The position numbers and the translations under genes are program-made. Below the pieces are notes generated by a model, which had not been told where the DNA came from, made no database searches, and worked only from the letters and a program-made list of their open reading frames with translations. A stretch of DNA of 64,000 bases from Ignavibacteria bacterium (GTDB taxonomy: Bacteria > Bacteroidota > Ignavibacteria > SZUA-365): positions 62,001-126,000 of the forward strand of contig JADKJW010000002.1 in NCBI GenBank assembly GCA_016720835.1, given 5' to 3'. This document shows positions 36,279 through 44,846 of this stretch, one piece after another. Every line of letters starts with the position of its first letter. The stretch's first letter is position 1.

Positions 36279-36555
36279 GCCACCCTCAACGATGGAAAGT
36301 ACATTGCAACCTCGTCTCAAGCAAGCGAAAAACGAAGATATGGAGCCCGCGCTGGATCGTCGGTTGGTTCAATAATCGTCCACGAGACCTCATTCGTCCA
36401 TCTCAGCCTTGGCTATCTTTCAGTTGCACATACCTGACTGTTTCATTCTCGGAAGACAGGCAGGAAATCGTCGGATACGCCGCGGCAAACCAGCAACTCA
36501 ATACACGATGAATCCTTGCCGTTTGTGGTAATTATTTATCGCATTCGTCTTTATT
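36279..36555. other. AT-richer intergenic stretch, no gene recognised
   Basis: About 280 nt between two minus-strand genes. Base composition drops clearly below the window average and continues low to about 37060. Short open frames exist on the plus strand but show no signal, motif or ribosome site. I see no RNA gene or terminator. Confidence 0.5.
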
Positions 36556-37008
36556 TTAACACGGAGTTTTTCCGCTTTGCGAATTCTCACAAGTATATCC
36601 AGCTATCCCAACCGGCTCATTTGTCTCTGCGTTCCGAATCCAGTGCGTCCTGCAACGGCAGATGTATGGGACACTCGTTGATCCGTTGTTTTGTCCTGAA
36701 CCACCGGCATTAATACAATCGTTAGCGGTCGCATATGCCATCGCTTTACGGAGTCCTGTACGTGTCATCTTTCTTGCGGAGTCGACGGCTGTTTGTACGT
36801 CGCCAACCGCCATGTGTAAGTTGTCTGCCGGCGGGTTGATGGCCATTCCATTCAGCAACCCACGCGCCCCTATCAGCGTATGAGCATGCAATCGATACGC
36901 GCATGCGCCCCTGAACATGACTCTGATGAAGGACGCTTCCGATACCATCGAACCAATGAGAATCAAACCACAAATCTCAATGAACCAAATAATTGTCGAG
37001 ATTCTCAT
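36556..37008 (-). CDS. Putative small exported Cys-containing protein in low-GC patch
   Basis: The reading frame gives 150 residues from MRISTIIWFIEICGLILIGSMVSEASF, which looks like a signal peptide or membrane anchor. A mature part rich in Asn, Gly and Cys follows (ANDCINAGGSGQNNGSTSVPYICRCRTHWIRN). An ATG at 37038 would add ten residues. Codon usage and GC are unlike the neighbours. It lies 38 nt downstream of a T9SS protein gene on the same strand. I do not recognise it, and it may not be a real gene. Confidence 0.4.
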   Translation of the reverse strand: MRISTIIWFIEICGLILIGSMVSEASFIRVMFRGACAYRLHAHTLIGARGLLNGMAINPPADNLHMAVGDVQTAVDSARKMTRTGLRKAMAYATANDCINAGGSGQNNGSTSVPYICRCRTHWIRNAETNEPVGIAGYTCENSQSGKTPC

Positions 37009-37075
37009 GTCTGGCACCTCATGTGTAAGAAGCTTCATGTCGTTGAATATTTCGAAGTCAATGATGCGTCTTGCG

Positions 37076-38107
37076 TCATCGCTGGATTCGAATGGATTTC
37101 GACGCCAGTGTGCCCCCCGCTTCATCCCTGCACACCAGCAGATATGCGCCTGATGGCAGGCCGCTCGCATCCACCGGAAAGATGTTCGTCCCGGTCGGTT
37201 TTTCGCCGGTGAAAATACGCCGGACACGTTCCCCGTTGGTGGCGAAGAGTGAGAGGTCGAAACGAAGCGGCGTGTCGTGGATCAACGAACAGCGCGCCCG
37301 CCCGGAAATGGGATTCGGACAGACGGTCATCGCCATCGCGGGGGACTGTCGTCCGGCACGCGGCCGCTTGCTCATGTGTGCGGCGAAGGTGGCGTCCGAT
37401 TCCTTCTGGTCCAGCAACGTGAAGTCAAGGATGTTCCCCATCGCCGGCGCGCCACCCAGGTTGGGCATCGCGAAGGACAGGAAGACGGAATCGACGCCTT
37501 CGGGAACGAAGGCATGGACATCGAACACGAGCATCTCGAAAGACAGACTGTCCTCGTTCATCAGGCCGAAACACCCGGGAAACTGATCGGCGTACGCCCC
37601 TCGGCCGGCATCGAATCCCGCGCTGTCGAGCGTCGCGAGCCACGAGCCGGTTGCCGCATCGTGCACGCGCAGCGTCCACGCACAAGCGTTCGGAATGATG
37701 TAGGGGACGGCTGAATCAGGGCGTTGGACGATCAGGCAGCGCCAGACGGACATTTGTGTCGGACCGCCCACGGCGAAAGGCATGGTCCTGGCGGCGGCGT
37801 TGATGTCGGGGATGGTGTCGTTCGTGCCGTGGTATTCCTCGAAGTACTCCGTGAAGCGAATCGCGAGACTGTCCTGGTCCGGAAGACAGATCTCGCCGAA
37901 CTGACACGTCACAACGCAGGAATCGAAAGCCATGGACAGCGTCCGGTAATCGTACGCGCGGAGGTACTCGAGCGTGTCCGTTGCGGCCATCCTCGCTGAC
38001 TTCCGCTCGATGCCTCCATCGAACGATCCGTGTACGCCCATGAACAACCCGACCGCAACGATGGAAAGGATCCCGGCGCCTACCGTACGGAATTTCTCTG
38101 GGGTCAT
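37076..38107 (-). CDS. Secreted protein with T9SS type A sorting domain
   Basis: The 343-residue protein has an N-terminal hydrophobic signal (KFRTVGAGILSIVAVGLFMGVHG). A central region of unknown fold carries several cysteines (SCVVTCQFGEICLP, IPNACAW, QFPGCFG). The C-terminal sorting domain reads MTVCPNPISGRARCSLIHDT ... LPSGAYLLVCRDEAGG ... KSIRIQR. T9SS would carry it across the outer membrane, where it is released or anchored. The ATG at 38107 opens the signal. Target function is unknown. Confidence 0.8.
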   Translation of the reverse strand: MTPEKFRTVGAGILSIVAVGLFMGVHGSFDGGIERKSARMAATDTLEYLRAYDYRTLSMAFDSCVVTCQFGEICLPDQDSLAIRFTEYFEEYHGTNDTIPDINAAARTMPFAVGGPTQMSVWRCLIVQRPDSAVPYIIPNACAWTLRVHDAATGSWLATLDSAGFDAGRGAYADQFPGCFGLMNEDSLSFEMLVFDVHAFVPEGVDSVFLSFAMPNLGGAPAMGNILDFTLLDQKESDATFAAHMSKRPRAGRQSPAMAMTVCPNPISGRARCSLIHDTPLRFDLSLFATNGERVRRIFTGEKPTGTNIFPVDASGLPSGAYLLVCRDEAGGTLASKSIRIQR

Positions 38108-38355
38108 TGTGGTGCTCCATAGTGACGGGTGATACAGAGCCTCCCCTCCATCTGTAAATCCCCTCACGTACGTGAATTTGGCAACCGCTCTATACCAACA
38201 TTCCTGCAGTGCCACAGGAAGCATCTCCGCCATTCCTTCATTGTGCTTTCAAATCGTTTGCATTATTGATGCGCATTGAGTACATATTGTTCCTCTCCAT
38301 CGTCCCGCGCCCGGTATTCGCCGCGCACCGTTTTCATCAGAAGAGGACCACCTCC

Positions 38356-39219
38356 ATGCATGCCCTGCGCATTGTGCTGCTCTCGCTGCTGCTCCCTGTG
38401 ACCGTCACTGCGGGCGGCGGTCCCGACTCCACGGGACGCCGCGGCGCACCCTCGGGTGATGTGCTGCGCCCGCTGCAACTGCGAGGGTCGTCGCTGTACC
38501 TCGGATTCGATGCCGGCGCGCAATATGCGAAATACTTCGGCACGCATGCCTACACGGCGCAAAGCCCGTTCAGTCCCGCCCTGCTCTGGTCGAAATTTGA
38601 CGGGGGTGACGGATTCGGTTTCGTCATTCGCGGCGTGGCGGACATTCCCGTGACTCCCTCTCTCGGCGTGATTGCGAAGCTGGGATACAGCCGTCGCGAG
38701 GACACGTATTCCGGGGCCTTCGAGAACCCGATTTTCTATCTCGATCCCGCAGGCGGCTTCCCCGCTCCGGCGATGCTTGACGGAGAGATCACCCTCACGA
38801 TGGAGTTCCTCACCCTCGATCTGCTGCTGCGCTATCAGCTCATGCCAACATCGTGGTACGTGCTCGGCGGCTTCACCGTGTCGTCGTTGCTCGGCAGCAG
38901 CGGCTCGTTCGCGCAGAAGATCGTGAACCCCGCGTCCGTCTCGTACACCGATACGCAGCTGATCCCAACGGGCGTGCGCAGCGTGACCCTTTCCGGTTTC
39001 GAAGCGAAGAGCTTCGACACTCCCCGTTTCGGCTTGTCGCTCGGGGTCGGGACCTGGATCCCGCTTTCGCATTCGATGTTCCTCACTCCGGAGTTGAGCG
39101 CGGACTACGCCTTGAACGTGTTCCGCGATGCGGCCGGCCAGCCGCTGAACTTCATTCCGAAATCGGACGTCCGTTTTCTCACGATCACCCTCACTGCCGG
39201 GTTGCGTTTCGCGCTGTGA
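38356..39219 (+). CDS. Outer-membrane beta-barrel protein, paralogue A
   Basis: The 287-residue protein has a signal peptide (MHALRIVLLSLLLPVTVTAGG). Alternating amphipathic strands follow (LYLGFDAGAQYAKYFG, FGFVIRGVADIPV, LGVIAKLGYSRRED, LTLDLLLRYQL, WYVLGGFTVSSLLG), ending LTITLTAGLRFAL with a terminal aromatic-x-Leu barrel signature. The next gene is a tandem paralogue, matching at DVL(R/H)P, the SGAF(E/V)(N/D)P block and the FLTISLTAGLRFAL end. The pair precedes a PD40-OmpA gene in the same orientation. A porin-like or structural role is inferred. Confidence 0.82.
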   Translation: MHALRIVLLSLLLPVTVTAGGGPDSTGRRGAPSGDVLRPLQLRGSSLYLGFDAGAQYAKYFGTHAYTAQSPFSPALLWSKFDGGDGFGFVIRGVADIPVTPSLGVIAKLGYSRREDTYSGAFENPIFYLDPAGGFPAPAMLDGEITLTMEFLTLDLLLRYQLMPTSWYVLGGFTVSSLLGSSGSFAQKIVNPASVSYTDTQLIPTGVRSVTLSGFEAKSFDTPRFGLSLGVGTWIPLSHSMFLTPELSADYALNVFRDAAGQPLNFIPKSDVRFLTITLTAGLRFAL

Positions 39220-39424
39220 GCGGTTGCGCGCGGGGACGCGGCACGACTCCGCCGACGAGACGCGGCGGTCACACGATGCACGGTATCCATGTGCCCATCG
39301 TCCTGCTTGTTTTTCTGGGCCGAAATCGCTAGATAGGCACATTATCACGACAGTCTGCTCTTTTTCTCATGACGAAAGTCATCGACGAATTCTGTTCACC
39401 TCACATTTTTCGAGGAGCACTTCC

Positions 39425-40303
39425 ATGAATGTCTTGCGACGCTTCATGTGTCTCGCACTTGTCCCGCTTTCCGTGGCCCTGGCGGACGGGCCGGACAACG
39501 CCACGGCTTCACCCGGCAATCCGTTGGGCGATGTGCTGCATCCGGGCCGCGCATCGGCCGGACTTGTCTGGCATCTCGGCTTCGATGTCGGGCTCAATTA
39601 CGCGGCGTACTCCGGAACGCAGGTCATTACCTTCGTCAATCCCATCGCGCAGGCGGACGGCTGGTCCGCGTTTGATGGCGGGAACGGCCTCGGGTTCATT
39701 GTCGACGGTGTCGTGGATCTGTCTCTCAGTGATCACGTCGGACTTGTTGCCAAATTGGGCTATATCCAGCGCGTGGACAAATTCAGCGGGGCCTTCGTGG
39801 ATCCCGTCTTTCTTCGGCTCCCCAGCGGCGCACTGGCGCCGGCAACACTCGATGGAAAACTGGATCTGACAACGAGTTTCTTCAATTTCGACTTTCTGCT
39901 CCGATACCAACTTGCGCCGAAGTCGTGGTACTTCCTCGGAGGTGTTTCCGTGTCGTCACTGCTTTCGAGCGACAAGGGAAATCTTGAACAGCGCATCGTG
40001 AGTCCGGACAACACCTTCTATCTGGACCAGTTCGGGCAGCTCACGAATTTTACATCGTTTGCCCTGTCTGATCTCACCGTCAGCGGCTACAAGAAAACCC
40101 GTGTGGCACTCAAAGCGGGAATCGGCACATGGATACCTCTCGGCACGAGCGTGTTCCTCACACCGGAACTCACCGCAGACTATGCGCTGAATCCGTTTTT
40201 GAAAGCAGACGGCATCGTCTTTAACGGCGTGACGATCGTCCCCAATTCCGATGCCCGTTTTCTGACCATCTCGCTGACTGCGGGACTGAGATTCGCACTC
40301 TAA
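39425..40303 (+). CDS. Outer-membrane beta-barrel protein, paralogue B
   Basis: This 292-residue product resembles the preceding gene along its whole length: signal peptide (MNVLRRFMCLALVPLSVALA), GLGFIVDGVVDLSLSDHVGL, YIQRVDKFSGAFVDPVF, FDFLLRYQLAPKSWYFLGG, and end FLTISLTAGLRFAL. The duplication is diverged but co-linear. AGGAGCACTTCC precedes the ATG. A small hairpin with GAAA loop (ATGAC/GTCAT, about 39369-39382) lies in the gap. The PD40-OmpA gene starts 19 nt downstream, so these are probably co-transcribed. Confidence 0.82.
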   Translation: MNVLRRFMCLALVPLSVALADGPDNATASPGNPLGDVLHPGRASAGLVWHLGFDVGLNYAAYSGTQVITFVNPIAQADGWSAFDGGNGLGFIVDGVVDLSLSDHVGLVAKLGYIQRVDKFSGAFVDPVFLRLPSGALAPATLDGKLDLTTSFFNFDFLLRYQLAPKSWYFLGGVSVSSLLSSDKGNLEQRIVSPDNTFYLDQFGQLTNFTSFALSDLTVSGYKKTRVALKAGIGTWIPLGTSVFLTPELTADYALNPFLKADGIVFNGVTIVPNSDARFLTISLTAGLRFAL

Positions 40304-40322
40304 TTCCTTCGGAGATACCACC

Positions 40323-41837
40323 ATGAAATCCCCGTTTCGCATCTCATCCGTCCTGCTCCTCACGGCAATGATCTCCACAACCGCATTCGCCCAGACCGAA
40401 TCGATAAAGGACCGGCAGTTCATCACGCCGAAGAACTACCCGATCAGCATCACCAACATGGGCGAGGGCATCAACACCTCGTACGACGATTTCTCTCCCC
40501 TGGTGCTCGGCAACGGGCGCGTCATGTACTTTACCTCCAACCGGGAGGGCGACCAGAACATCTACACTGCCGTGTCCAGCGGCTACACGTGGACGCAGGT
40601 CATGAACGTCGGTCCGAGCCTCAACACGGGCGACAACGACGGCAGCGCGACGATGACGCCCGACGGGCATTGGAACGTCTTCGCCGCATGCGACCGCGAC
40701 GGCGGTCTCGGCGACTGCGACCTTGCCATGGCGGAATACGCGGGCGGCGCATGGCGCTCCGTGCGCAACATCACGACCGTCAACTCCCCTTCGTGGGAAT
40801 CGCAGCCATCGATCAGCGCGGACGGCCTGATGCTCTTTTTTGCGTCCGACAGACCGGGCGGCTTCGGCGGTTCCGATGTGTGGATGTCGAAGCGCGGCAA
40901 CGGCGGCGAATGGTCAGTGCCCGTCAACCTCGGCCCGAACGTCAATACCCCCGGCGACGAAATGAGCCCCAGCATCGCGGCCGACAACCGCACGCTGTAC
41001 TTCTCCTCGAACGGGCATCCCGGCGTCGGCGGCTTCGACGTCTACGTCTCCAAGTCCGCGGGCGATTCCTGGGCGACGCCCGAGAATGCCGGAACGCCGA
41101 TCAACACCGCGAGCGACGAGATGTTCTTCACCACGCAGCTCGGCACCGACAACGTGTACTTCGCGTCGACCCGCTCGGGCGGCAGCGGCGCGCTCGACAT
41201 CTACCTCGGCGTGCCGAATCCCATCCCGCCCAATGCCGTAACCGCCGTCATCGGCACGGTGTCCGACGTCAAGACGAAGAGCGCCATCGGCGCGACGCTC
41301 ACCGTGCGCGACATCAAGACGAACGAGGTGGTCTCGACGTTCCACAGCAACGACCAGGACGGCAACTACATCGTGGTGCTGCAGCCCGGAAAGAGCTACG
41401 CCATCACCTCGGAAGCACCCGGCTACCTGTTCTATTCCGACCGCTTCGACGTGCCGCGCGACGCCGCGAACACGACCGTGCGCAAGAACATCGAAATGAC
41501 GCGCGACATGGTGCGCCTGCTGGTGTACTTCGATTTCAACATGGCCGTGTTGCAGGAAGGGTCGTATGTGGATCTCGACCGCGCCGTGCAGTTCCTCAAG
41601 GACAACCCGAAGATGCGGGTCGAACTCGCCGGACATACCGACAACGTCGGCACACGCGAATACAACGTGAAACTGTCGTCCGATCGCGCGAAGGCCGTCG
41701 CGGATTATCTCGCGTCAAAGGGCGTTTCTGCTTCCCGCCTCAGCGCGAAAGGCTACGCCTTCGACGAACCGGTCACGACGAACGATACGGAGGAAGGCCG
41801 CGCGCAGAATCGCCGCGTGGAGTTCCGCGTGAAATAA
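40323..41837 (+). CDS. PD40 beta-propeller / regulatory-like / OmpA C-terminal protein (PorE-like architecture)
   Basis: The 504-residue protein has a signal peptide (MKSPFRISSVLLLTAMISTTAFAQ). PD40 propeller repeats run to about residue 300 (VMYFTSNREGDQNIYTA, LMLFFASDRPGGFGGSDVWM, TLYFSSNGHPGVGGFDVYV, VYFASTRSGGSGALDIYL). A carboxypeptidase-regulatory beta-sandwich follows. The OmpA domain at the end has the peptidoglycan motif AGHTDNVGTREYNVKLSSDRAKAVADYL. This order matches PorE of the type IX secretion system except that no TPR segment or lipobox is present. An envelope-anchoring role is likely; a T9SS role is inference. Confidence 0.87.
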   Translation: MKSPFRISSVLLLTAMISTTAFAQTESIKDRQFITPKNYPISITNMGEGINTSYDDFSPLVLGNGRVMYFTSNREGDQNIYTAVSSGYTWTQVMNVGPSLNTGDNDGSATMTPDGHWNVFAACDRDGGLGDCDLAMAEYAGGAWRSVRNITTVNSPSWESQPSISADGLMLFFASDRPGGFGGSDVWMSKRGNGGEWSVPVNLGPNVNTPGDEMSPSIAADNRTLYFSSNGHPGVGGFDVYVSKSAGDSWATPENAGTPINTASDEMFFTTQLGTDNVYFASTRSGGSGALDIYLGVPNPIPPNAVTAVIGTVSDVKTKSAIGATLTVRDIKTNEVVSTFHSNDQDGNYIVVLQPGKSYAITSEAPGYLFYSDRFDVPRDAANTTVRKNIEMTRDMVRLLVYFDFNMAVLQEGSYVDLDRAVQFLKDNPKMRVELAGHTDNVGTREYNVKLSSDRAKAVADYLASKGVSASRLSAKGYAFDEPVTTNDTEEGRAQNRRVEFRVK

Positions 41838-41841
41838 TCGT

Positions 41842-42020
41842 GAATCGTGATTCGTGAATCGTGATTCGTGATTGGTGATTCGTGATTCGTGATTGGTGAT
41901 TCGTAGCAGGTGACAAGTGAAAGGTGGAAGGTGAATGAACACTCAATGTTCTCGCCTTTCACCTTTCATCCTTCATCCTTCATCCTTCATCCTTCATCCT
42001 TCATCCTTCATCCTTCACTT
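41842..42020. repeat. Micro-repeat tracts and inverted repeat between convergent genes
   Basis: Two tandem tracts lie between the convergent OmpA and Lon-like genes: GTGATTCGTGAATC-type units (41842-41903) and CCTTCATCCTTCATC units (41962-42014). Between them an imperfect 14-nt inverted repeat pairs TGAAAGGTGGAAGG (41918-41931) with CCTTTCACCTTTCA (41955-41968), 13 of 14 positions. This hairpin could stop transcription from both sides. Confidence 0.75.
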
Positions 42021-44455
42021 TCGCCCTTCCCCGACTTCCGTGGGGCGGCGGCCTCGGCGAGTTCCTGCAGCCGCTGCTGCACGCGACCGTAGACGGTGCC
42101 GACAGGGTAGTTGCCCTGGGTATCGGGCGCACCTGCGGCGATGCCGGTGAGTATTTCGATCCCCTGCGCGACCGTGCTGACGGCGTAGACGTGGAAGCGG
42201 CCGGAGCGCACCGCATCGACGACGTCATTGCGGAGCATGAGGTCCGGAATGTTCTGGATCGGAATGACGACGCCCTGCGCGCCCGTCAGACCGCGCTTGC
42301 GGCAGACGTCGAAGAAACCCTCGATTTTCACGTTCACGCCGCCGATCGGCTGAATGTCGCCCTTCTGATTCACGGAACCCGTCACCGCGTAACGTTGCCG
42401 TATCGGAATGCCGGAAAGCGCCGACAGCAGGGCGTAGATTTCGGTGGACGAGGCGCTGTCGCCGTCGATGCCGGTATAGGACTGCTCGAAGGACACGCTG
42501 GCGCTGAGCGTCAGCGGGTGCTTCTGCGCGAAGACGCCGCGGAGGTAGCCCGCGAGGATCTGCATGCCCTTGTCGTGCGTGCTGCCCGACATGCGGGCCT
42601 CGCGCTCGATGTTGATGAAGCCCGCCTTCCCCGCGCTCACCGACGCCGTGATGCGCGTCGGTTTGCCGAAGTCGAAGCGGTCGCCGCCGTACACCGCGAG
42701 TCCGTTGATCTGTCCGACGCGTTCGCCGTCGGAGTCGATGAGGATCACCTCGTTGTCGATCAGTTCCTGCAGCTTGTCCTCGCCGAGCGAGTGGCGGTCG
42801 CGCGTCTCCTCGATCGCCTTGCGCACGTGCATGTCGGTCACGTACTTGTTGCTGTTCTGCGCGCACCAGTAATTGGCTTCCCGCACGATGTCGGCGATTT
42901 CGCTGAACTGCGTGGTCAGCTTCTTCTTGCTTTCGGAAAGGCGCGCGCCGTACTCGACGACGACGGCCAGGGCCTTGTTGTCGAAGTGCCGCAGCCCTTC
43001 GTCGCTGATGAGCTTGCGGATGAGCGCGGCGTACTGGCGCACCGCGAGTTCCGTGTTCGGCATCTCGTTGTCGAAGTCCGCCTTGATCTTGAAGATCTTC
43101 TTGAAATCGCGCTCGTAGGAATTCAGCGCCCAGTAGATCTCGTTGTTGCCGATGAGGATCACTTTCAAATTCAGGTCGATCGCCTCGGGCTTCAGCGTCG
43201 ACGTGCCCGGCAGCGCGGTGTCGAGACTCTGGATTTCGAGCTTGCGGTAGAGCAACACGCGCTGCAGCATGCGCCAGACGCCCGGCTCCGAGAGGGTGTC
43301 CGCCGCGTTCAACACGAGGAAGCCGCCGTCGGCGCGCAGCAGCGACCCCGCCTTGATGCGCGTGAAATCCGCGAACCAGAATCCCTGGGCGTCCTGCACG
43401 CGCTCGATTCCGCCAAACAAATTCGAGAAGGTCGGCGCCGTTTCGATGACGACGGGACAGCTCGTGACGCCGGTGTTGTCGAGAAGGAGATTGACCGTAT
43501 ACTCGGCAAAGTCGTCCTCGGGCGCATCCGGCGAGGCGGATTTCTCCTTGAAGCGGTCGAGCGAGCCGAGGATGTCGGAGATGACCTGCATGATGTAATC
43601 GGCGCTCTTTTCGTCGGGGAAGGCCTCGATCACGTCCGTAAAGACCGCTTGCAGCGTGACCGAGACCGCGGCCTGTTCGTGTTCGACGACGAGTTTCTGA
43701 TACTCGCGCGTCATCAGAAGGCCGGCGCGGAACACGCCCTGCATCGTGGCGTTATGCTCCTGGTACTTCTCGAGCAGCTCGGATGCGGCCTCCTCGGTGA
43801 GCTCCGCGCTCTCGATCAGCGGCGCGAGATCGGAGATGAGTACCGTCTTGTCGCCGATCTTCGCGAGGATCTCGGGATGGACGGCCTGCCCTTCCTGCAC
43901 GCGGCCAAGCACAAACCCGTCGGGGATGATGGTCTGCTCGAACTGCCGAAACAGCTCCGCTTCCTTCCTGTTGTACTCCTCGATGATTGCCTGCCGCCTC
44001 CCGAGGAACTCGTCGCCTTCGAACACCAGCGGAATGCGCGCCTTGACGAGCGTGAGGGCCTCGGCCATTTCATCGCGGAAACTCGCGCCCAGACCCGCCG
44101 GGAACCGCAGCAGGATCGGCCTGTCCGGGTCCCGGAAATTGTGCACGTAGCAGAGATCGAACGGCGGCGATGCCGGCAGCTGGATTTTCTCCAGAATCGT
44201 CTTGATCGTCGTGGCCTTGCCCGTGCCGGACAAGCCGCACACGAAGATGTTGTACCCGGGACTGAACAGCTCCACGCCCATCTTGAGCGCCTTCAGCGCG
44301 CGGTCCTGACCGATGATGCTTTCAACGGGCTCGACGCCCTCCGTCGTTTCCGCGGGGATGAGATCAAGCGGACAGGACCAGCGCAGAGCCTCCAGAGGAA
44401 GCTCCATCGGCAGATCGGCATTGGCAAGTCGGGCGGAGTCGAGAACGTCGTTCAT
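42008..44455 (-). CDS. Lon-family ATP-dependent protease (AAA_32 / YcbZ type)
   Basis: The 815-residue protein has the Lon-related AAA_32 layout. Walker A GLSGTGKAT is at about 74-82, after a family block EPVESIIGQDRALKALKMGVEL. A long coiled insertion follows, and the C-terminal S16 protease domain has Ser667 (GDSASSTE) and Lys710 (GGVNVKIEG). The 43-residue Ser-Lys spacing is that of Lon. It is distinct from housekeeping Lon because it lacks the N-terminal LAN domain. The ATG at 44455 is preferred; an in-frame ATG at 44509 would add 18 residues. A TATGTT element lies upstream. Confidence 0.9.
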   Translation of the reverse strand: MNDVLDSARLANADLPMELPLEALRWSCPLDLIPAETTEGVEPVESIIGQDRALKALKMGVELFSPGYNIFVCGLSGTGKATTIKTILEKIQLPASPPFDLCYVHNFRDPDRPILLRFPAGLGASFRDEMAEALTLVKARIPLVFEGDEFLGRRQAIIEEYNRKEAELFRQFEQTIIPDGFVLGRVQEGQAVHPEILAKIGDKTVLISDLAPLIESAELTEEAASELLEKYQEHNATMQGVFRAGLLMTREYQKLVVEHEQAAVSVTLQAVFTDVIEAFPDEKSADYIMQVISDILGSLDRFKEKSASPDAPEDDFAEYTVNLLLDNTGVTSCPVVIETAPTFSNLFGGIERVQDAQGFWFADFTRIKAGSLLRADGGFLVLNAADTLSEPGVWRMLQRVLLYRKLEIQSLDTALPGTSTLKPEAIDLNLKVILIGNNEIYWALNSYERDFKKIFKIKADFDNEMPNTELAVRQYAALIRKLISDEGLRHFDNKALAVVVEYGARLSESKKKLTTQFSEIADIVREANYWCAQNSNKYVTDMHVRKAIEETRDRHSLGEDKLQELIDNEVILIDSDGERVGQINGLAVYGGDRFDFGKPTRITASVSAGKAGFINIEREARMSGSTHDKGMQILAGYLRGVFAQKHPLTLSASVSFEQSYTGIDGDSASSTEIYALLSALSGIPIRQRYAVTGSVNQKGDIQPIGGVNVKIEGFFDVCRKRGLTGAQGVVIPIQNIPDLMLRNDVVDAVRSGRFHVYAVSTVAQGIEILTGIAAGAPDTQGNYPVGTVYGRVQQRLQELAEAAAPRKSGKGESEG

Positions 44456-44508
44456 GGTGGGATGCGCGGCTGTTGGAGGGGAAATGTCAGGCAAAATGGA
44501 TAGGGACA

Positions 44509-44514
44509 AACATA
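44509..44514 (-). promoter_or_regulatory. Putative -10 element (TATGTT) upstream of the Lon-like gene
   Basis: The minus strand reads GATATGTTTGTCC, 53 nt before the ATG at 44455. It also fits TAnnTTTG. If used, translation from the longer start at 44509 is impossible, supporting 44455. Confidence 0.4.
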
Positions 44515-44846
44515 TCTATTTCGATGAAGAAAACGTAAAGCGCGCAGCTGCCCAAGGCAGGTGGTCGAACCAGGAGTGCTCGCCGAGTCGCGAAACCCGT
44601 GGCCGGCTGTTCCTCCATCTGCGCAGAATCTGTCTGTTGCTCACGGGTTTTCGCAGTTTTTTCATACGGGAACGTACTGCATCCAATCGCCGTATTCTCT
44701 TTCCCGACAACTGCTTGCACGATTCGTCTCACCCACCGGCCGTAGCGTTCCGAATTCGGGCCGATTCCGAGGTGGAATCGCCTCCTTCGCTGTCGGGATT
44801 GTTGGCTTGGAAATTGCTTTTTCTGGGACATGATTCTCGCTGCCAT
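44515..44846. other. Intergenic stretch between divergent genes, nothing recognised
   Basis: About 330 nt separate the divergent Lon-like and heparinase-like genes. It contains an AT-rich start and the string CGCCGTATTCTC (44689-44700), too far from the downstream start to call as its promoter. I see no gene, RNA structure or repeat. Confidence 0.5.

Noticed and set aside
36144..36511. Plus-strand small genes in the AT-rich gap
   Set aside because: They overlap the start of the 363-residue protein, lack ribosome sites and show no recognisable sequence.
44545..44610. Possible tRNA around GGTCGAACCAGG
   Set aside because: The T-arm stem does not pair and there is no anticodon arm at the right distance.
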